Of a stretch of DNA of 34,465 bases, positions 23,346 through 33,082 are shown piece after piece. This stretch comes from Nitrospirota bacterium (GTDB lineage: Bacteria; Nitrospirota; Thermodesulfovibrionia; Thermodesulfovibrionales; JdFR-85): contig WGER01000020.1 of NCBI GenBank assembly GCA_015492645.1, forward strand, positions 1 through 34,465. Reading direction: 5' to 3'. Made by a program: the position numbers and the translations under genes. The notes under the pieces are model-generated. The model was not told the origin of the DNA. It saw nothing but the letters and a program-made list of their open reading frames with translations, and searched no databases. Positions within the stretch are counted from its first letter, which is position 1. The number at the start of each line of letters is the position of its first letter.

Positions 23346-26021
23346 ATGATAACCCTTATAATAGACGGTAAATACGTTGAAGTTCCTGAGGGGGCTACGG
23401 TCCTGGAGGCGGCCAGAGAGGCCGATATTTACATTCCGACCCTCTGCGATGACCCGCGGCTTGAGCCCTTTGGTGCCTGTAGGCTCTGTCTGGTACAGAT
23501 CAAAGGGATGCCGAGGCCTGTGACAGCCTGCACCACCCCGGCGAGGGAAGGGATGGAGGTTACAACCACGAATGATGAGATTGAGAGGATAAGAAGGACC
23601 ATTGTGGAACTTCTACTGAGTGACCATCCCAATGACTGCATGGTCTGTGAAAAGGCTGGAGACTGTACACTCCAGGAACTCGCATATTTCTATGGTCTGA
23701 GAGAAAACAGGTTCTGGGGTGAAAGGCGGCAGTACTCCAAAAAGGACAACAATCCATTCATTGAGAGGGACATGGAGAAGTGTGTCCTCTGTGGCAAGTG
23801 CGTCAGGGTCTGTGAGGAGGTTCAGGGTGTATCTGCCATCGATTTTGCCTACAGGGGTTTCAGGACGATCGTGGCACCCGCTTTTGAGAAGGACCTCAAT
23901 TGTGAGTTCTGCGGGCAGTGCGTGAGTGTATGCCCTACAGGTGCACTTGTCGGAAAACTCTCCCTTGGCAAGGGCCGACAGAAGGATATAAAGAGGGTTG
24001 ACACCATATGTCCCTACTGTGGTTGTGGCTGCAATATAACCCTTCATGTGAGCAGAAACGAGATAATAAGGGTCACCTCTTCCCCTGACACACTGAATGA
24101 GGGCTGGCTCTGTGTAAAGGGCCGTTTTGGTTTTAAGTTTGTAAACCATCCTGACAGACTGAAGAGACCACTTATAAGGAAGAATGGGCGATTTGAGGAG
24201 GTCTGCTGGGACGAGGCCCTTGATTATGTGGCAGAAAGACTCAAAGAGATAAAGGAGAGGTACGGTCCTGATGCGATAGCGGGGCTTTCATCTGCAAGGT
24301 GTACCAATGAGGAGAACTACCTCTTTCAGAAGTTTATGAGGGCAGCCGTTGGCACGAACAATGTTGACCACTGTGCCCGTTACTGACACTCCGCCACTGT
24401 GGCCGGTCTGGCCACTGTATTCGGCTCAGGGGCTATGACGAACTCCATCCAGGAGATAGAGGACAACGATCTGATATTCGTGATAGGCTCAAACACAAAA
24501 GAAAATCACCCGATAGTTGCTCTGAGGATGATAAAGGCTGTAAGGAGAGGAGCAAGGCTGATCGTTGCTGATCCAAGGAGGGTTCCTCTCGTGAGGTTTG
24601 CCCACCTATGGTTACAGCACCGGCCAGGTACAGATGTTGCCCTCCTGAACAGCATGATGCATGTGATTCTGAAGGAGGAACTCTACGATAAAGAATTCAT
24701 CGTTATGATGACAGAGGGGTTCAATGAGGAGTTCCGTACGAATTTAGAGGAATACCCTCCAGAGGTGGGAGAGAAGATCACCGGGGTGCCAAAGGAAAAG
24801 ATAGTTCAGGCTGCCAGGATGTATGCTACTGCAGAAAAGGCGGGTATTTACTATACCATGGGCATTACCCAGCATTCCCACGGCTCAGACAATGTCTTCT
24901 CCATTGCCAATCTTGCCCTGATGACCGGTAACCTCGGAAAGGCCTCTGCAGGGGTGAACCCCTTAAGGGGGCAGAACAATGTCCAGGGCTCCACGGACAT
25001 GGGATGCTCTCCCAACATGTATCCAGGTTATCAGAGGGTTGATATACCTGCGGTGAGGGAGAAGTTTGAGAGACTCTGGGGAGTGAGACTCTCGGACAGG
25101 ATAGGGCTTACCGCATCTGAAATGACCTTTGAGGCCGAGGCCGGCAGATTGAAGGCCATGTACATCATGGGTGAGAACCCTGTCCTTAGTGATCCTGATG
25201 TGGGACACACCGTGAAGGCCCTGAAGGCACTGGATTTCCTCGTGGTGCAGGACATATTTATGACAGAGACGGCTGAACTGGCCGATGTGGTCCTGCCGGG
25301 GGCATGCTTTGCAGAAAAGGACGGGACCTTCACGAACACGGAGAGGAGGGTGCAGAGGGTCCGCAGGGCAGTAAGCCCACCAGGGGAGGCGAGGGAGGAT
25401 TCCTGGATCATTGCGGAATTGAGCAAGAGGATGGGCTATGAGATGACCTACAACACCATAGAGGAGGTCTTTCAGGAGATAGGTATGGCCTGGCCCGCCA
25501 TGGCAGGGATGACATACTCCAGACTGGAGCGCGGGGGTCTCCAGTGGCCCTGTCCTACCACGGACCATCCAGGCACAAGGTATCTGTTCAAAGGGGGTTT
25601 CCCGAGGGGTAAAGCGAGATTTACAGTTGTAAAATACAGACCACCTGCTGAGGAGCCGGATGAGGAGTATCCCTTTGTCCTCACAACCGGCAGGATGCTC
25701 TTTCAGTACCATACCGGGACGATGACACGGAGGGTCCCTCCTATTGAGGTGGTAGCCGGTGAACCCTATGTCGAGATCCACCCAGATGATGCCCTGGCAC
25801 TGGGGATCAAAGAGGGACAGAAGGTGAAAGTGGTGTCCCGAAGGGGTGAGGTGGTGGTCAGGGCGAGGGTTACAAGCAGACCAGACAGAGGTGTTGTATT
25901 CATCCCCTTCCATTACAGGGAGGCTGCAGCAAATGTCCTGACCAGTAGTTTAAATCTTGACCCATTGTGTAAAATACCAGAGTTAAAGGTGGCGTCCGTA
26001 AGGCTGGAGCCCATAGAGTAG
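23346..26021 (+). CDS. fdhA: Selenocysteine-containing formate dehydrogenase alpha subunit (in-frame TGA at 24384)
   Basis: One 891-residue selenoprotein read through TGA at codon 347. Both halves are in the same frame: DHCARY, then TGA, then HSATVAGLA, exactly where Mo/W formate dehydrogenases carry catalytic Sec or Cys (CAR-x-[U/C]-H-x3-VAGL). N-terminal NuoG-like domain: [2Fe-2S] C34, C45, C48, C62; His-Cys3 cluster H94, C98, C101, C107; two [4Fe-4S] sites C146-C156 and C186-C196. Then the molybdopterin domain with its own cluster (CPYCGCGC, 222-229, and C in GWLCVKG) and a C-terminal dinucleotide-binding domain. It oxidises formate or reduces CO2, exchanging electrons with NAD through FdhB. 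The ribosome-binding site AGGAGGT precedes the ATG. Length fits cytoplasmic NAD(P)-dependent enzymes such as acetogen FdhA; no Tat signal. A stop-codon or frameshift reading is unlikely given the SECIS-like hairpin. Confidence 0.96.
24384..24424 (+). promoter_or_regulatory. Selenocysteine TGA codon and bacterial SECIS hairpin
   Basis: TGA is at 24384-24386. GTGGCC (24399-24404) and GGCCAC (24410-24415) form a perfect 6-bp stem capped by loop GGTCT (24405-24409). Below it come a T-T mismatch (24398/24416), pairs C-G and A-T, a small internal loop, and CCG/CGG (24391-24393 with 24422-24424). Exactly 18 nt separate the TGA from the loop, the same as in E. coli fdhF, whose loop is also GGUCU. The loop G/U bases are what SelB recognises in E. 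coli. Confidence 0.92.
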
Positions 26022-26044
26022 TCAAATTGAAAAGGAGGCATTGA

Positions 26045-26503
26045 ATGATCGGAGTAAAGGAGATGAAGAACCAGATACTGTTGAAGGACCTTACAGAGGA
26101 GGAGATAAAGGAGATCAGTAGCAGGATGGTGGCGAAGACCTTTTCAAAGGGGCAGAGTATATTTAAAGAAGGGGAGCCCACTGAAGGGATATATCTGGTG
26201 CACAGGGGGAAGGTGGAGATATCAAAGACGACACCTGACGGCTGGAAACAGACCCTTGCTGTTCTCCCAGAAGGTCATTTCTTTGGTGAACTCTCTGTCA
26301 TAGAAGACAAGAGGTTTCACGGTGCAAATGCAACTGCTATAGATAACACAGAGGTCTTCCTGATCAGGACGGAGGACTTCAAGGCCCTTGAAGAAGAGGC
26401 CCCGAAGATGATGTACAAGATTATGAAGACTATAGCAAGGGTTGCCAGCAAGAATGTCCATTCAATGAATGAAAGACTCGTGAAGGTCCTCATCAGTTAT
26501 TGA
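26045..26503 (+). CDS. Stand-alone cyclic nucleotide-binding domain protein
   Basis: A 152-residue protein made almost only of one CRP-like cyclic-nucleotide-binding beta-roll: [27 protein letters not shown] (residues about 37-63) and the phosphate-cassette-like [22 protein letters not shown] (about 78-99), then a C-terminal helix. There is no helix-turn-helix, kinase or channel domain, so it cannot act as a CRP-type regulator alone. The cassette has ELS followed by RFHGANATA, lacking the usual Arg-Ser/Thr-Ala cAMP contact in that exact form, so the ligand is uncertain. AAGGAGG precedes the first ATG by 6 nt; a second ATG at 26063 is possible. It lies 23 bp after fdhA and 49 bp before fhs, suggesting a regulatory or scaffolding role in formate metabolism. 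Confidence 0.85.
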   Translation: MIGVKEMKNQILLKDLTEEEIKEISSRMVAKTFSKGQSIFKEGEPTEGIYLVHRGKVEISKTTPDGWKQTLAVLPEGHFFGELSVIEDKRFHGANATAIDNTEVFLIRTEDFKALEEEAPKMMYKIMKTIARVASKNVHSMNERLVKVLISY

Positions 26504-26552
26504 GGTTAAGGCCTCAAGGCCTGACTATAAAACCTTTCAGAAGGAGGTAACT

Positions 26553-28316
26553 ATGCCGCTTGATCCAAGGAAACATGCTGACTGGGAGATTGCTGAGGAA
26601 GCAGAGAAGAATATGAAGACGGTATATCAACTGGCTGAGGAGATGGGACTTGAGAAGCATGAACTCCTCCCCCACGGTCACTATGTCGCAAAGGTTGACT
26701 ACAAGAGTATACTGAACCGTCTTAAGGACCGCCCTGACGGTAAGTACATCGATGTGACCGCGATAACCCCAACTCCACTTGGTGAAGGAAAGTCCACCAC
26801 AACAATAGGTCTGCTTCAGGGAATGGGCAAGAGGGGTAAGAATGTAATGGCAGCCATCAGGCAGCCCTCTGGAGGCCCCACGATGAACATAAAGGGCTCA
26901 GCAGCAGGAGGAGGGCTTTCACAGTGTATCCCCCTGACGCCATTCTCACTGGGCCTTACTGGCGACATCAATGCGGTGATGAATGCCCACAACCTTGCGA
27001 TGGTGGCCCTTACGGCCAGGATGCAACACGAATTCAACTACACCGATGAGCAACTCGCTAAGCGCAACCTCAGGAGACTGAACATAGATCCCCGCAATGT
27101 CCAGATGGGCTGGGTGATTGACTTCTGTGCCCAGGCCCTCAGGAAGATAATCATCGGGCTTGGCGGGAAGATGGACGGCTTTATGATGGAGTCCAGGTTT
27201 GACATTGCCGTCTCATCTGAGGTCATGGCGATCCTTTCAGTGGCAACTGACCTTAAGGACTTCCGGGAGAGGATAGGCAGGATAGTGGTTGCCTATGACA
27301 AGCAGGGTAACCCCATCACCACAGAGGACCTTGAAGTAGCAGGGGCTATGACCGCATGGATGGTGGACGCCCTGAACCCGAACCTGATGCAGTCAATTGA
27401 GGGCCAGCCCGTGCTGGTCCATGCAGGCCCCTTTGCCAATATAGCCATAGGTCAGTCCTCAATAATTGCCGACAAGGTGGGGCTGAAACTGGCCGATTAT
27501 CACATTACGGAGAGCGGCTTCGGTGCAGACATAGGTTTTGAGAAGTTCTGGAATCTTAAATGCAGGTTCTCAGGGCTTAAGCCCCATGCAGCAGTGATAG
27601 TCGCAACCATCAGGGCACTGAAGTGTCATGGTGGTGCCCCGATCCCTGTGCCCGGCAGGCCCATACCGAAGGAGTACTACGAGGAGAACGTGGCATGGGT
27701 GGAGAAGGGATGTGAAAATCTGGTCCATCATATCAATACTGTGAAGAGAGCGGGTATAAACCCTGTGGTCTGTATCAATGCCTTTCATACAGACACAAAG
27801 GACGAGATAGCAACTGTAAAGAGGATTGCAGAGGAGGCAGGGGCTCGTGTGGCTGTAAGTGAACACTGGCTTAAAGGTGGCGAGGGCGCCCTTGAACTGG
27901 CTGATGCAGTGATCGATGCCTGTGAGGACGAGAATAATTTTAAGTTTCTCTACGAGGTTGACCTTCCCCAGAGGAATCGAATCGAGATGATAGCAGAGCA
28001 TGTCTATGGTGCCGATGGAGTGGAATACGCCCCTCAGGCGCTCCAGAAGATCAAGGCGATAGAGGATGACCCTGAACTCTCAAAACTCGGTACCTGTATG
28101 GTAAAGACACACCTCAGCCTCAGTGATAATCCAAACATTAAGGGTGTGCCCAAGGGCTGGAAACTCTTTGTCAGAGATGTACTTGTATTTAAGGGTGCCG
28201 GCTTTGTTGTGCCAGTGGCTGGAGATATAAAACTGATGCCAGGCACCTCTTCTGATCCTGCCTACAGAAGGATAGATGTGGATGTGGAGACTGGAAAGGT
28301 GAAGGGTCTATTCTAA
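26553..28316 (+). CDS. fhs: Formate-tetrahydrofolate ligase
   Basis: A 587-residue enzyme that activates formate with ATP to 10-formyl-tetrahydrofolate. The P-loop-type motif [16 protein letters not shown] is at 72-87, followed by the family signature [14 protein letters not shown] and [12 protein letters not shown]. The C-terminal part includes [19 protein letters not shown] and ends with [15 protein letters not shown]. Size is slightly above the common 555-560 residues, mostly through an N-terminal extension. An AAGGAGGT site precedes the ATG. Sitting downstream of formate dehydrogenase, it passes CO2-derived formate into C1-folate chemistry, as in the Wood-Ljungdahl methyl branch, or works in reverse for formate release with ATP gain. 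folD and metF are not in the window. A strong terminator follows. Confidence 0.97.
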   Translation: MPLDPRKHADWEIAEEAEKNMKTVYQLAEEMGLEKHELLPHGHYVAKVDYKSILNRLKDRPDGKYIDVTAITPTPLGEGKSTTTIGLLQGMGKRGKNVMAAIRQPSGGPTMNIKGSAAGGGLSQCIPLTPFSLGLTGDINAVMNAHNLAMVALTARMQHEFNYTDEQLAKRNLRRLNIDPRNVQMGWVIDFCAQALRKIIIGLGGKMDGFMMESRFDIAVSSEVMAILSVATDLKDFRERIGRIVVAYDKQGNPITTEDLEVAGAMTAWMVDALNPNLMQSIEGQPVLVHAGPFANIAIGQSSIIADKVGLKLADYHITESGFGADIGFEKFWNLKCRFSGLKPHAAVIVATIRALKCHGGAPIPVPGRPIPKEYYEENVAWVEKGCENLVHHINTVKRAGINPVVCINAFHTDTKDEIATVKRIAEEAGARVAVSEHWLKGGEGALELADAVIDACEDENNFKFLYEVDLPQRNRIEMIAEHVYGADGVEYAPQALQKIKAIEDDPELSKLGTCMVKTHLSLSDNPNIKGVPKGWKLFVRDVLVFKGAGFVVPVAGDIKLMPGTSSDPAYRRIDVDVETGKVKGLF

Positions 28317-28350
28317 GGCAACTTTCAGGGACAGTTAATTTCGGAGATTG

Positions 28351-28384
28351 AGAGAGGACGGGCTCAGCCCGTCCTCTCTTTTTT
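28351..28384 (+). terminator. Rho-independent terminator after fhs
   Basis: AGAGAGGACGGGC (28351-28363) pairs perfectly with GCCCGTCCTCTCT (28367-28379) around loop TCA, followed by six T at 28379-28384. The last T bases are also the end of the convergent symporter gene (stop at 28383-28385), so the hairpin separates two converging operons. On the minus strand no T-run follows, so it mainly ends the formate operon. Confidence 0.9.
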
Positions 28385-30179
28385 ATGCCTCCCTTGGGTA
28401 TCTGAGGTTACGGACCATATGCTGGACCTCCTGGGGAGGTTCCTTTGTCATGAGGGAGACCACTGTGGTGACAATAAAGTTGATGATCATACCGATTGTA
28501 CCGATACCCTCAGGAGAGATACCGAACCACCAGTGCTGTGGATTGTTGGCAGCAGGGTTTATAAACTTGAAGTAGATGATGTATGCAGCAGTGAAGATGA
28601 TACCCGAAAGCATTCCCGCAATCGCTCCTTCTCTTGTAGTCCTGGTCCAGAACACACCGAGCACTATAATGGGGAAGAAGGAAGAGGCTGCAAGTCCGAA
28701 TGCGAAGGCCACCACCTGTGCCACAAAACCTGGTGGATGGATACCGAAATAACCGGCCATCATTACCGCCAGTCCAGCAGCAATCCTCGCAATGATCAAT
28801 TCTGTTCTCTCTGTCATGCTTGGAAAGAAGACGTTTCTTGCAAGGTCATGGGAGAGTGCTGAAGAGATGACCAGTAGGAGCCCTGCAGCAGTAGAGAGTG
28901 CCGCGGCCAGACCACCTGCTGCAACAAGGGCCACCACCCAGGCAGGCAGTCTTGCTATCTCCGGATTTGCAAGGACCATAATGTCACGGTCAACATATAT
29001 CTCATTTCGGGTATTCGGGATCACCTCATTTGCTACTACCACCTGGCCATACTCACCACGCTTCAGGTCTCCACCTTCGGTCTTGATGAGTTTAGGCTTG
29101 CCCTTGAATGGTGCACCAGGGCCATACTGCATCTTACCGTCGCCGTTTTTGTCCACCCACACAATAAGTCCGGTCTTTTCCCAGTTCTTGAACCAGGAAG
29201 GAGCCTCCGTGTATGACTTGTCGTGTGTGGTCTTTATAAAATTCATCTTTGCAAAGGTTCCCACTGCTGGTGCTGTGGTATAGAGAATGGCAATGAAAAG
29301 AAGCGCCCAACCGGCAGATGCACGGGCATCCTTAACCCTTGGTGTGGTGAAGAAACGGATTATGATATGCGGGAGGCCGGCAGTACCAACCATCAGCGCA
29401 AGGGTTATTGCAAACACATCGATCCTGGGCTTCACGCCTTGAGTGAAGGCTGGTAGGCCGAGATCACGTTGTATCTGGTCCAGTTTCTGCAAGAGAAAGC
29501 CTGCATCCTCATGTAGCAGTCGCTGTCCGGCCTCACTGAGTGCAGCCCCAAGACCGATCTGGGGGATTGGGATTCCTGTAAACATGAAGGAGATAAATAT
29601 GGCCGGTATCAGATAGGCGACTATGAGTACACAGTACTGGGCAACCTGTGTATAGGTGATCCCCTTCATTCCACCAAGCACCGCATAGAAGAAGACGATC
29701 GCCATTCCTATCACAACACCCGTGTTTATATCCACTTCAAGAAACCTGGAGAAGACCACACCAACGCCTCTCATCTGTCCAGCCACATAGGTGAAAGAGA
29801 CGAATATTGCACACAGGACCGCTACCACCCTGGCAGTTTGTGAATAGTATCTCTCTCCCACAAACATCGGGACCGTGTACTTGCCATACTTTCTGAGGTA
29901 TGGTGCCAGTAGCATGGCCAGGAGCACATATCCACCCGTCCATCCCATCAGATACATGGAGCCGTCACGACCGAGGAATGCAAACAGCCCTGCCATGGAG
30001 ATAAAAGAGGCAGCAGACATCCAGTCAGCCCCTGTGGCCATTCCATTAAGTACAGGATGAACCTGTCTTGCAGCCACATAGAAGTCTCCTGTGGTTCTCG
30101 CCTTAGACCATATCGCAATCCCTATATACAGGGCGAAGGTTAGACCGACTATTATCCACGTCCATGTTAATATTCCCAT
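28383..30179 (-). CDS. Sodium:solute symporter, acetate permease-like
   Basis: A 598-residue membrane protein of the SSS family, subgroup paired with DUF4212 small subunits, usually importing acetate or other short organic acids with Na+ or H+. About 13 membrane helices are apparent; the core motif GMATGADWMSAASFISMAG (about 46-64) carries the unwound helix typical of the fold, and GGMKGITYTQVAQYCVL follows. The start at 30179 is preferred because GGAGGTGA lies just upstream; an in-frame extension to 30215 overlaps the preceding gene. A hydrophilic loop of about 90 residues (about 310-400) contains DKNGDGKMQ, similar to an EF-hand calcium loop. The substrate is inferred from family and gene partnership, not from the sequence. 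Confidence 0.92.
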   Translation of the reverse strand: MGILTWTWIIVGLTFALYIGIAIWSKARTTGDFYVAARQVHPVLNGMATGADWMSAASFISMAGLFAFLGRDGSMYLMGWTGGYVLLAMLLAPYLRKYGKYTVPMFVGERYYSQTARVVAVLCAIFVSFTYVAGQMRGVGVVFSRFLEVDINTGVVIGMAIVFFYAVLGGMKGITYTQVAQYCVLIVAYLIPAIFISFMFTGIPIPQIGLGAALSEAGQRLLHEDAGFLLQKLDQIQRDLGLPAFTQGVKPRIDVFAITLALMVGTAGLPHIIIRFFTTPRVKDARASAGWALLFIAILYTTAPAVGTFAKMNFIKTTHDKSYTEAPSWFKNWEKTGLIVWVDKNGDGKMQYGPGAPFKGKPKLIKTEGGDLKRGEYGQVVVANEVIPNTRNEIYVDRDIMVLANPEIARLPAWVVALVAAGGLAAALSTAAGLLLVISSALSHDLARNVFFPSMTERTELIIARIAAGLAVMMAGYFGIHPPGFVAQVVAFAFGLAASSFFPIIVLGVFWTRTTREGAIAGMLSGIIFTAAYIIYFKFINPAANNPQHWWFGISPEGIGTIGMIINFIVTTVVSLMTKEPPQEVQHMVRNLRYPREA

Positions 30180-30198
30180 CTTCTCACCTCCTTCACCT

Positions 30199-30459
30199 TT
30201 ATTCTTCCTGTACACCGAATCTTCGGTCCAGGTTGTTCATCAACTTTACATAAACTGCTATCAGGATCACGAATGTTATCTCAGCACCCTGGCAGGCGAA
30301 CCAGAAACCAAGGGGATATCCGAAGATCTTGATCCTGTCAAGTACATCCGCCAGGATGATGCCGAAGAGATAGGAGACGGTAAACCAGATTGAAAGTAGT
30401 ACGACGATATACGTGAGATTCTGTCGCCAGTAAGCCTGTAACTGATCCTTTGTTAACAT
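30199..30459 (-). CDS. DUF4212 small subunit of sodium/solute symporter
   Basis: An 86-residue protein with two membrane helices (about 17-37 and 51-73) and the family pattern YWRQNLTYIVVLLSIWF near the N-terminus and YPLGFWFACQGAEITFV in the middle. DUF4212 proteins are the obligate small partners of one SSS symporter group. The start at 30459 follows AAAGGAGGT; the frame is open to 30522 but that part lacks a good site. The stop lies 20 bp before the symporter ATG. Upstream (30477-30496) is a 9-bp A/T inverted repeat with a 2-nt gap, of unknown role. Confidence 0.92.
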   Translation of the reverse strand: MLTKDQLQAYWRQNLTYIVVLLSIWFTVSYLFGIILADVLDRIKIFGYPLGFWFACQGAEITFVILIAVYVKLMNNLDRRFGVQEE

Positions 30460-30518
30460 CTGTCTGACCTCCTTTCTTTTTGTTTGAAAACAAAAAAGAA
30501 AAAGACCTGCTCTTCCTA

Positions 30519-31178
30519 TCACCTCCCCTCTGACTGACCGATTCTTAATAGGTCTCTCAGTTCCCTTACGCCTCTTTCAATGAGTTTTGGTAAAAACCTC
30601 TGAAATAACTGGGCTGTTATATAGGCATCGTAGAGTGCATCGTGGACTCTGTTCACAGTAATGCCAAAGGCACCTGCAATATCAAAGAGAGTTTCTGACT
30701 CCTTTGGTTCTTCGTAGAAGGCATCTGCCCCTATCTCCAGCCGCTTAAGCCATTTGTAGATCCTGAAAGTATCTATTGAGGGATTTGTCAGGGCAGTTCC
30801 ATAGTTCTCCTTGAGTTCTCTGTTTATAAAGGTGAGATCTATACCAATACGGTGGCCGACCAATACAGCACCCTCACAGAAGGATACAAACTCCGGGAGC
30901 ACTGCCTCGATCTTGGGACATTCCATCGTCTCCTGAGGAGTGATTCCATGGATTGGGACTGCTGAGACATCAACACAGGCTGGCGCGACCACCCTGTAGA
31001 AAGTCCTGCCCAGCAGAATCTTTGATCCCTCCATCTCAATTGCGCCGATTGAGACTACAGAATCCTTCCTGGGATCAAGACCCGTGAGTTCTGTATCAAT
31101 TACCACATATCTGGCCCTGTCAATCGGGGTGGAAAGGGTGTATCTCTTCAAAAAGAAGTACCTGATTAGATCAAGCAC
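30519..31178 (-). CDS. DEDDh 3'-5' exonuclease (DnaQ-like)
   Basis: A 219-residue exonuclease with all five DEDDh residues: D28 and E30 in VIDTELTG, D114 in GHRIGIDLTFI, and H179 and D184 in HDALYDAYITAQ. The fold is that of the DNA polymerase III epsilon subunit, but without the clamp-binding tail, so it is a free-standing or partner-bound nuclease whose target is unknown. The GTG start at 31178 shares one base with the TAG stop of the upstream CNB-CBS-DUF294 gene, implying tight coupling. The pairing of such an exonuclease with a DUF294 protein and an acetate-type symporter is familiar from other bacteria but has no obvious mechanistic explanation. Confidence 0.9.
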   Translation of the reverse strand: MLDLIRYFFLKRYTLSTPIDRARYVVIDTELTGLDPRKDSVVSIGAIEMEGSKILLGRTFYRVVAPACVDVSAVPIHGITPQETMECPKIEAVLPEFVSFCEGAVLVGHRIGIDLTFINRELKENYGTALTNPSIDTFRIYKWLKRLEIGADAFYEEPKESETLFDIAGAFGITVNRVHDALYDAYITAQLFQRFLPKLIERGVRELRDLLRIGQSEGR

Positions 31179-33082
31179 TACATAACCCTCCCCAACATAT
31201 AGTGTTGTTCAATGATCTCCTGCGTCTTTCGGATAATCTGACAGGCATCCTTCAGGGTCTTCTTCTCTAAGTTTGTCAGTGTGTCAGGGTTTATATAATT
31301 GTCAGGTTCCCTGCCAGAGAGCACCTGTTCATATTGATGATGAAGCCTTAGGGTCATGACAAACTCAAAGGCATAGGCGAGTTCTTCACCAACCTCTTTC
31401 ATCACAGGATGTATCTGCTTGAGGCGTTCTATCCTTTCAATTGTCGGTGTCTCGGGGATCGCCGTTTCAAGGCTGTAGAGTCTGACTATGTTAATAATTG
31501 GTGCTATCAGGCGAAACTTGAGGTTTAATTCATTCTTATGTTCTCCACTCTTTTCGACTACAAAGGTCCTGAAGAAACCGAGTGGAGGTTTCACATTTAC
31601 TGTGAGTTTTGCCATGTGAAGGAGAAATATATCCTTGCCCTTGAGGGTGTTCAGGAGATGTTCCTTCAACTCCCTGGCAAGGTCTGTATCACCGTACAGA
31701 GCCCTGAAATCAAAGAGGATGACCGATTGAAGTATCGCCTCTGGTGTTGGTGTGTTGATCCACTCAGAAAAATACCTCTTCCAGACACTGAGAGGCCTTC
31801 TCCATTTCTCGTTGGATGCCATGTAGTTGCCCTGGCAGGAGGCAAACCCGCACCGCAGAAGGGATTCCTTCACGAACTCAGAGAATTCACTGAAATACCT
31901 TTCAGCCTCTGTTGCCTCAGAGGGTGTGCCAGGGTCTCTGTATATGATCCCGTTGTCCTGGTCCGTCTTGAAGGTCTGTTCCTTTCTTCCTTCTGAGCCA
32001 TAAACAATAAAACAGTAGGGCAGGGGGGGTGGTCCGAACTTTTTTTCAGCAATCTCCAGGACCCTTCTGATAAGACTGTCGTTCACCTCAGAGATGATCC
32101 TGGTGATAGTTCTCGCCTTTGCCTCCTCCTTTATGAGGAGGCCAATCAGTCCTGTTATTTTCTTTGAGACCTCTGCCAGGCCATCAATGCTGTCCTGGTT
32201 TCTTATCTCCTGGGCCACTGAAACCGGGGAAGAGCCCTGAAGGAGCATAAGGTCATGATTTGTGACCATTCCATAGAGTTTGCCATCCTTTACCACAACA
32301 AGATGATGTATGTTATTCCTTATCATCTCCATTATCGCCTCATAGCAGTATCGCCTCCCGTCTATCTTTTTCAGTGGATAACTCATGATATTCCTTACAG
32401 GTTCATTCAGGTTCCTGCCCAATGCAACAACCTTTTCTCTCAGATCTCTGTCTGTAATGATCCCTACAGGTACGTCCTCCTCATCCACGACTATAAGGGA
32501 ACTGATCCTTTTTTCTGCCATCTTTTTTGCGGCTTCCTGTATGGGTGTATCAACCTTCACTGTGACAGGTTCAGTGGAGGCAATGTTTATTACAGGAGTT
32601 GTGAAGATCGCCCTTTCCACTTCTCTCTGAGAGAGTCCCTTCTGAATCCGTTCTTTCAGGGCCTTGTCCAGATACTTTGAGATATGGGATCTGAGGAAAT
32701 ATTCAGTAAATATGGCATTAGTATCCAGTAAGTGTTTGACCCTCTCTTTGGGCAGCAGGTAACATATTGTGTCCTCAATCGCCCTAACTGTGGTCTTCTG
32801 TTCCCCTTCAAGTAAGGACCACAGGCCAAAGGTCTCTCCTTCTCCCCTTACATCTATAATCAATTCTTCGCCCTTTTCTCCTTTTATGGATACCTGCACT
32901 GCTCCTTTTTTAATAATCCTCAGGGCATCACTTGGAGGACCTCCTTCTTGCAAGATTACGGCCCCCTTTGGGTAGAACTCCATGTTCATGCCTGGAACAA
33001 TAGAGTAAAGGTCCTCCTCCTCAAGAAACTGGAAGGGAGGAACTTCCTTGAGGAACTCTATAACCTCTTCATGCACTGGCAT
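31178..33082 (-). CDS. CNB-CBS-DUF294 putative nucleotidyltransferase
   Basis: A 634-residue cytoplasmic signalling protein. In order: a cyclic-nucleotide-binding domain (about 10-120, YPKGAVILQEGG and GETFGLWSL); a pair of CBS domains (about 165-285, including IPV-type VPVGIITDRDLREKV and LYGMVTNHDLML); a DUF294 nucleotidyltransferase-like domain with GSEGRKEQTFKTDQD near 362-376, a GSx10DxD pattern; and a helical DUF294 C-terminal domain. It resembles proteins proposed to sense nucleotides and control transporters or signalling, with GlnD-like chemistry. ATG 33082 is chosen because a likely sigma-54 promoter puts transcription start near 33093, below the alternative GTG at 33103. No clear ribosome-binding site precedes either. 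First gene of the four-gene operon with exonuclease, DUF4212 and symporter. Confidence 0.92.
   Translation of the reverse strand: MPVHEEVIEFLKEVPPFQFLEEEDLYSIVPGMNMEFYPKGAVILQEGGPPSDALRIIKKGAVQVSIKGEKGEELIIDVRGEGETFGLWSLLEGEQKTTVRAIEDTICYLLPKERVKHLLDTNAIFTEYFLRSHISKYLDKALKERIQKGLSQREVERAIFTTPVINIASTEPVTVKVDTPIQEAAKKMAEKRISSLIVVDEEDVPVGIITDRDLREKVVALGRNLNEPVRNIMSYPLKKIDGRRYCYEAIMEMIRNNIHHLVVVKDGKLYGMVTNHDLMLLQGSSPVSVAQEIRNQDSIDGLAEVSKKITGLIGLLIKEEAKARTITRIISEVNDSLIRRVLEIAEKKFGPPPLPYCFIVYGSEGRKEQTFKTDQDNGIIYRDPGTPSEATEAERYFSEFSEFVKESLLRCGFASCQGNYMASNEKWRRPLSVWKRYFSEWINTPTPEAILQSVILFDFRALYGDTDLARELKEHLLNTLKGKDIFLLHMAKLTVNVKPPLGFFRTFVVEKSGEHKNELNLKFRLIAPIINIVRLYSLETAIPETPTIERIERLKQIHPVMKEVGEELAYAFEFVMTLRLHHQYEQVLSGREPDNYINPDTLTNLEKKTLKDACQIIRKTQEIIEQHYMLGRVM

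Noticed and set aside
24384-24386. Premature stop or pseudogenisation of fdhA
   Set aside because: Frame continues unbroken after the TGA, flanking residues match the Sec site of formate dehydrogenases, and a SECIS-type hairpin follows at the right distance.
24963-25913. 316-residue minus-strand reading frame inside fdhA
   Set aside because: Antisense shadow of the conserved molybdopterin domain; His/Pro/Arg-rich with no motif or ribosome-binding site.
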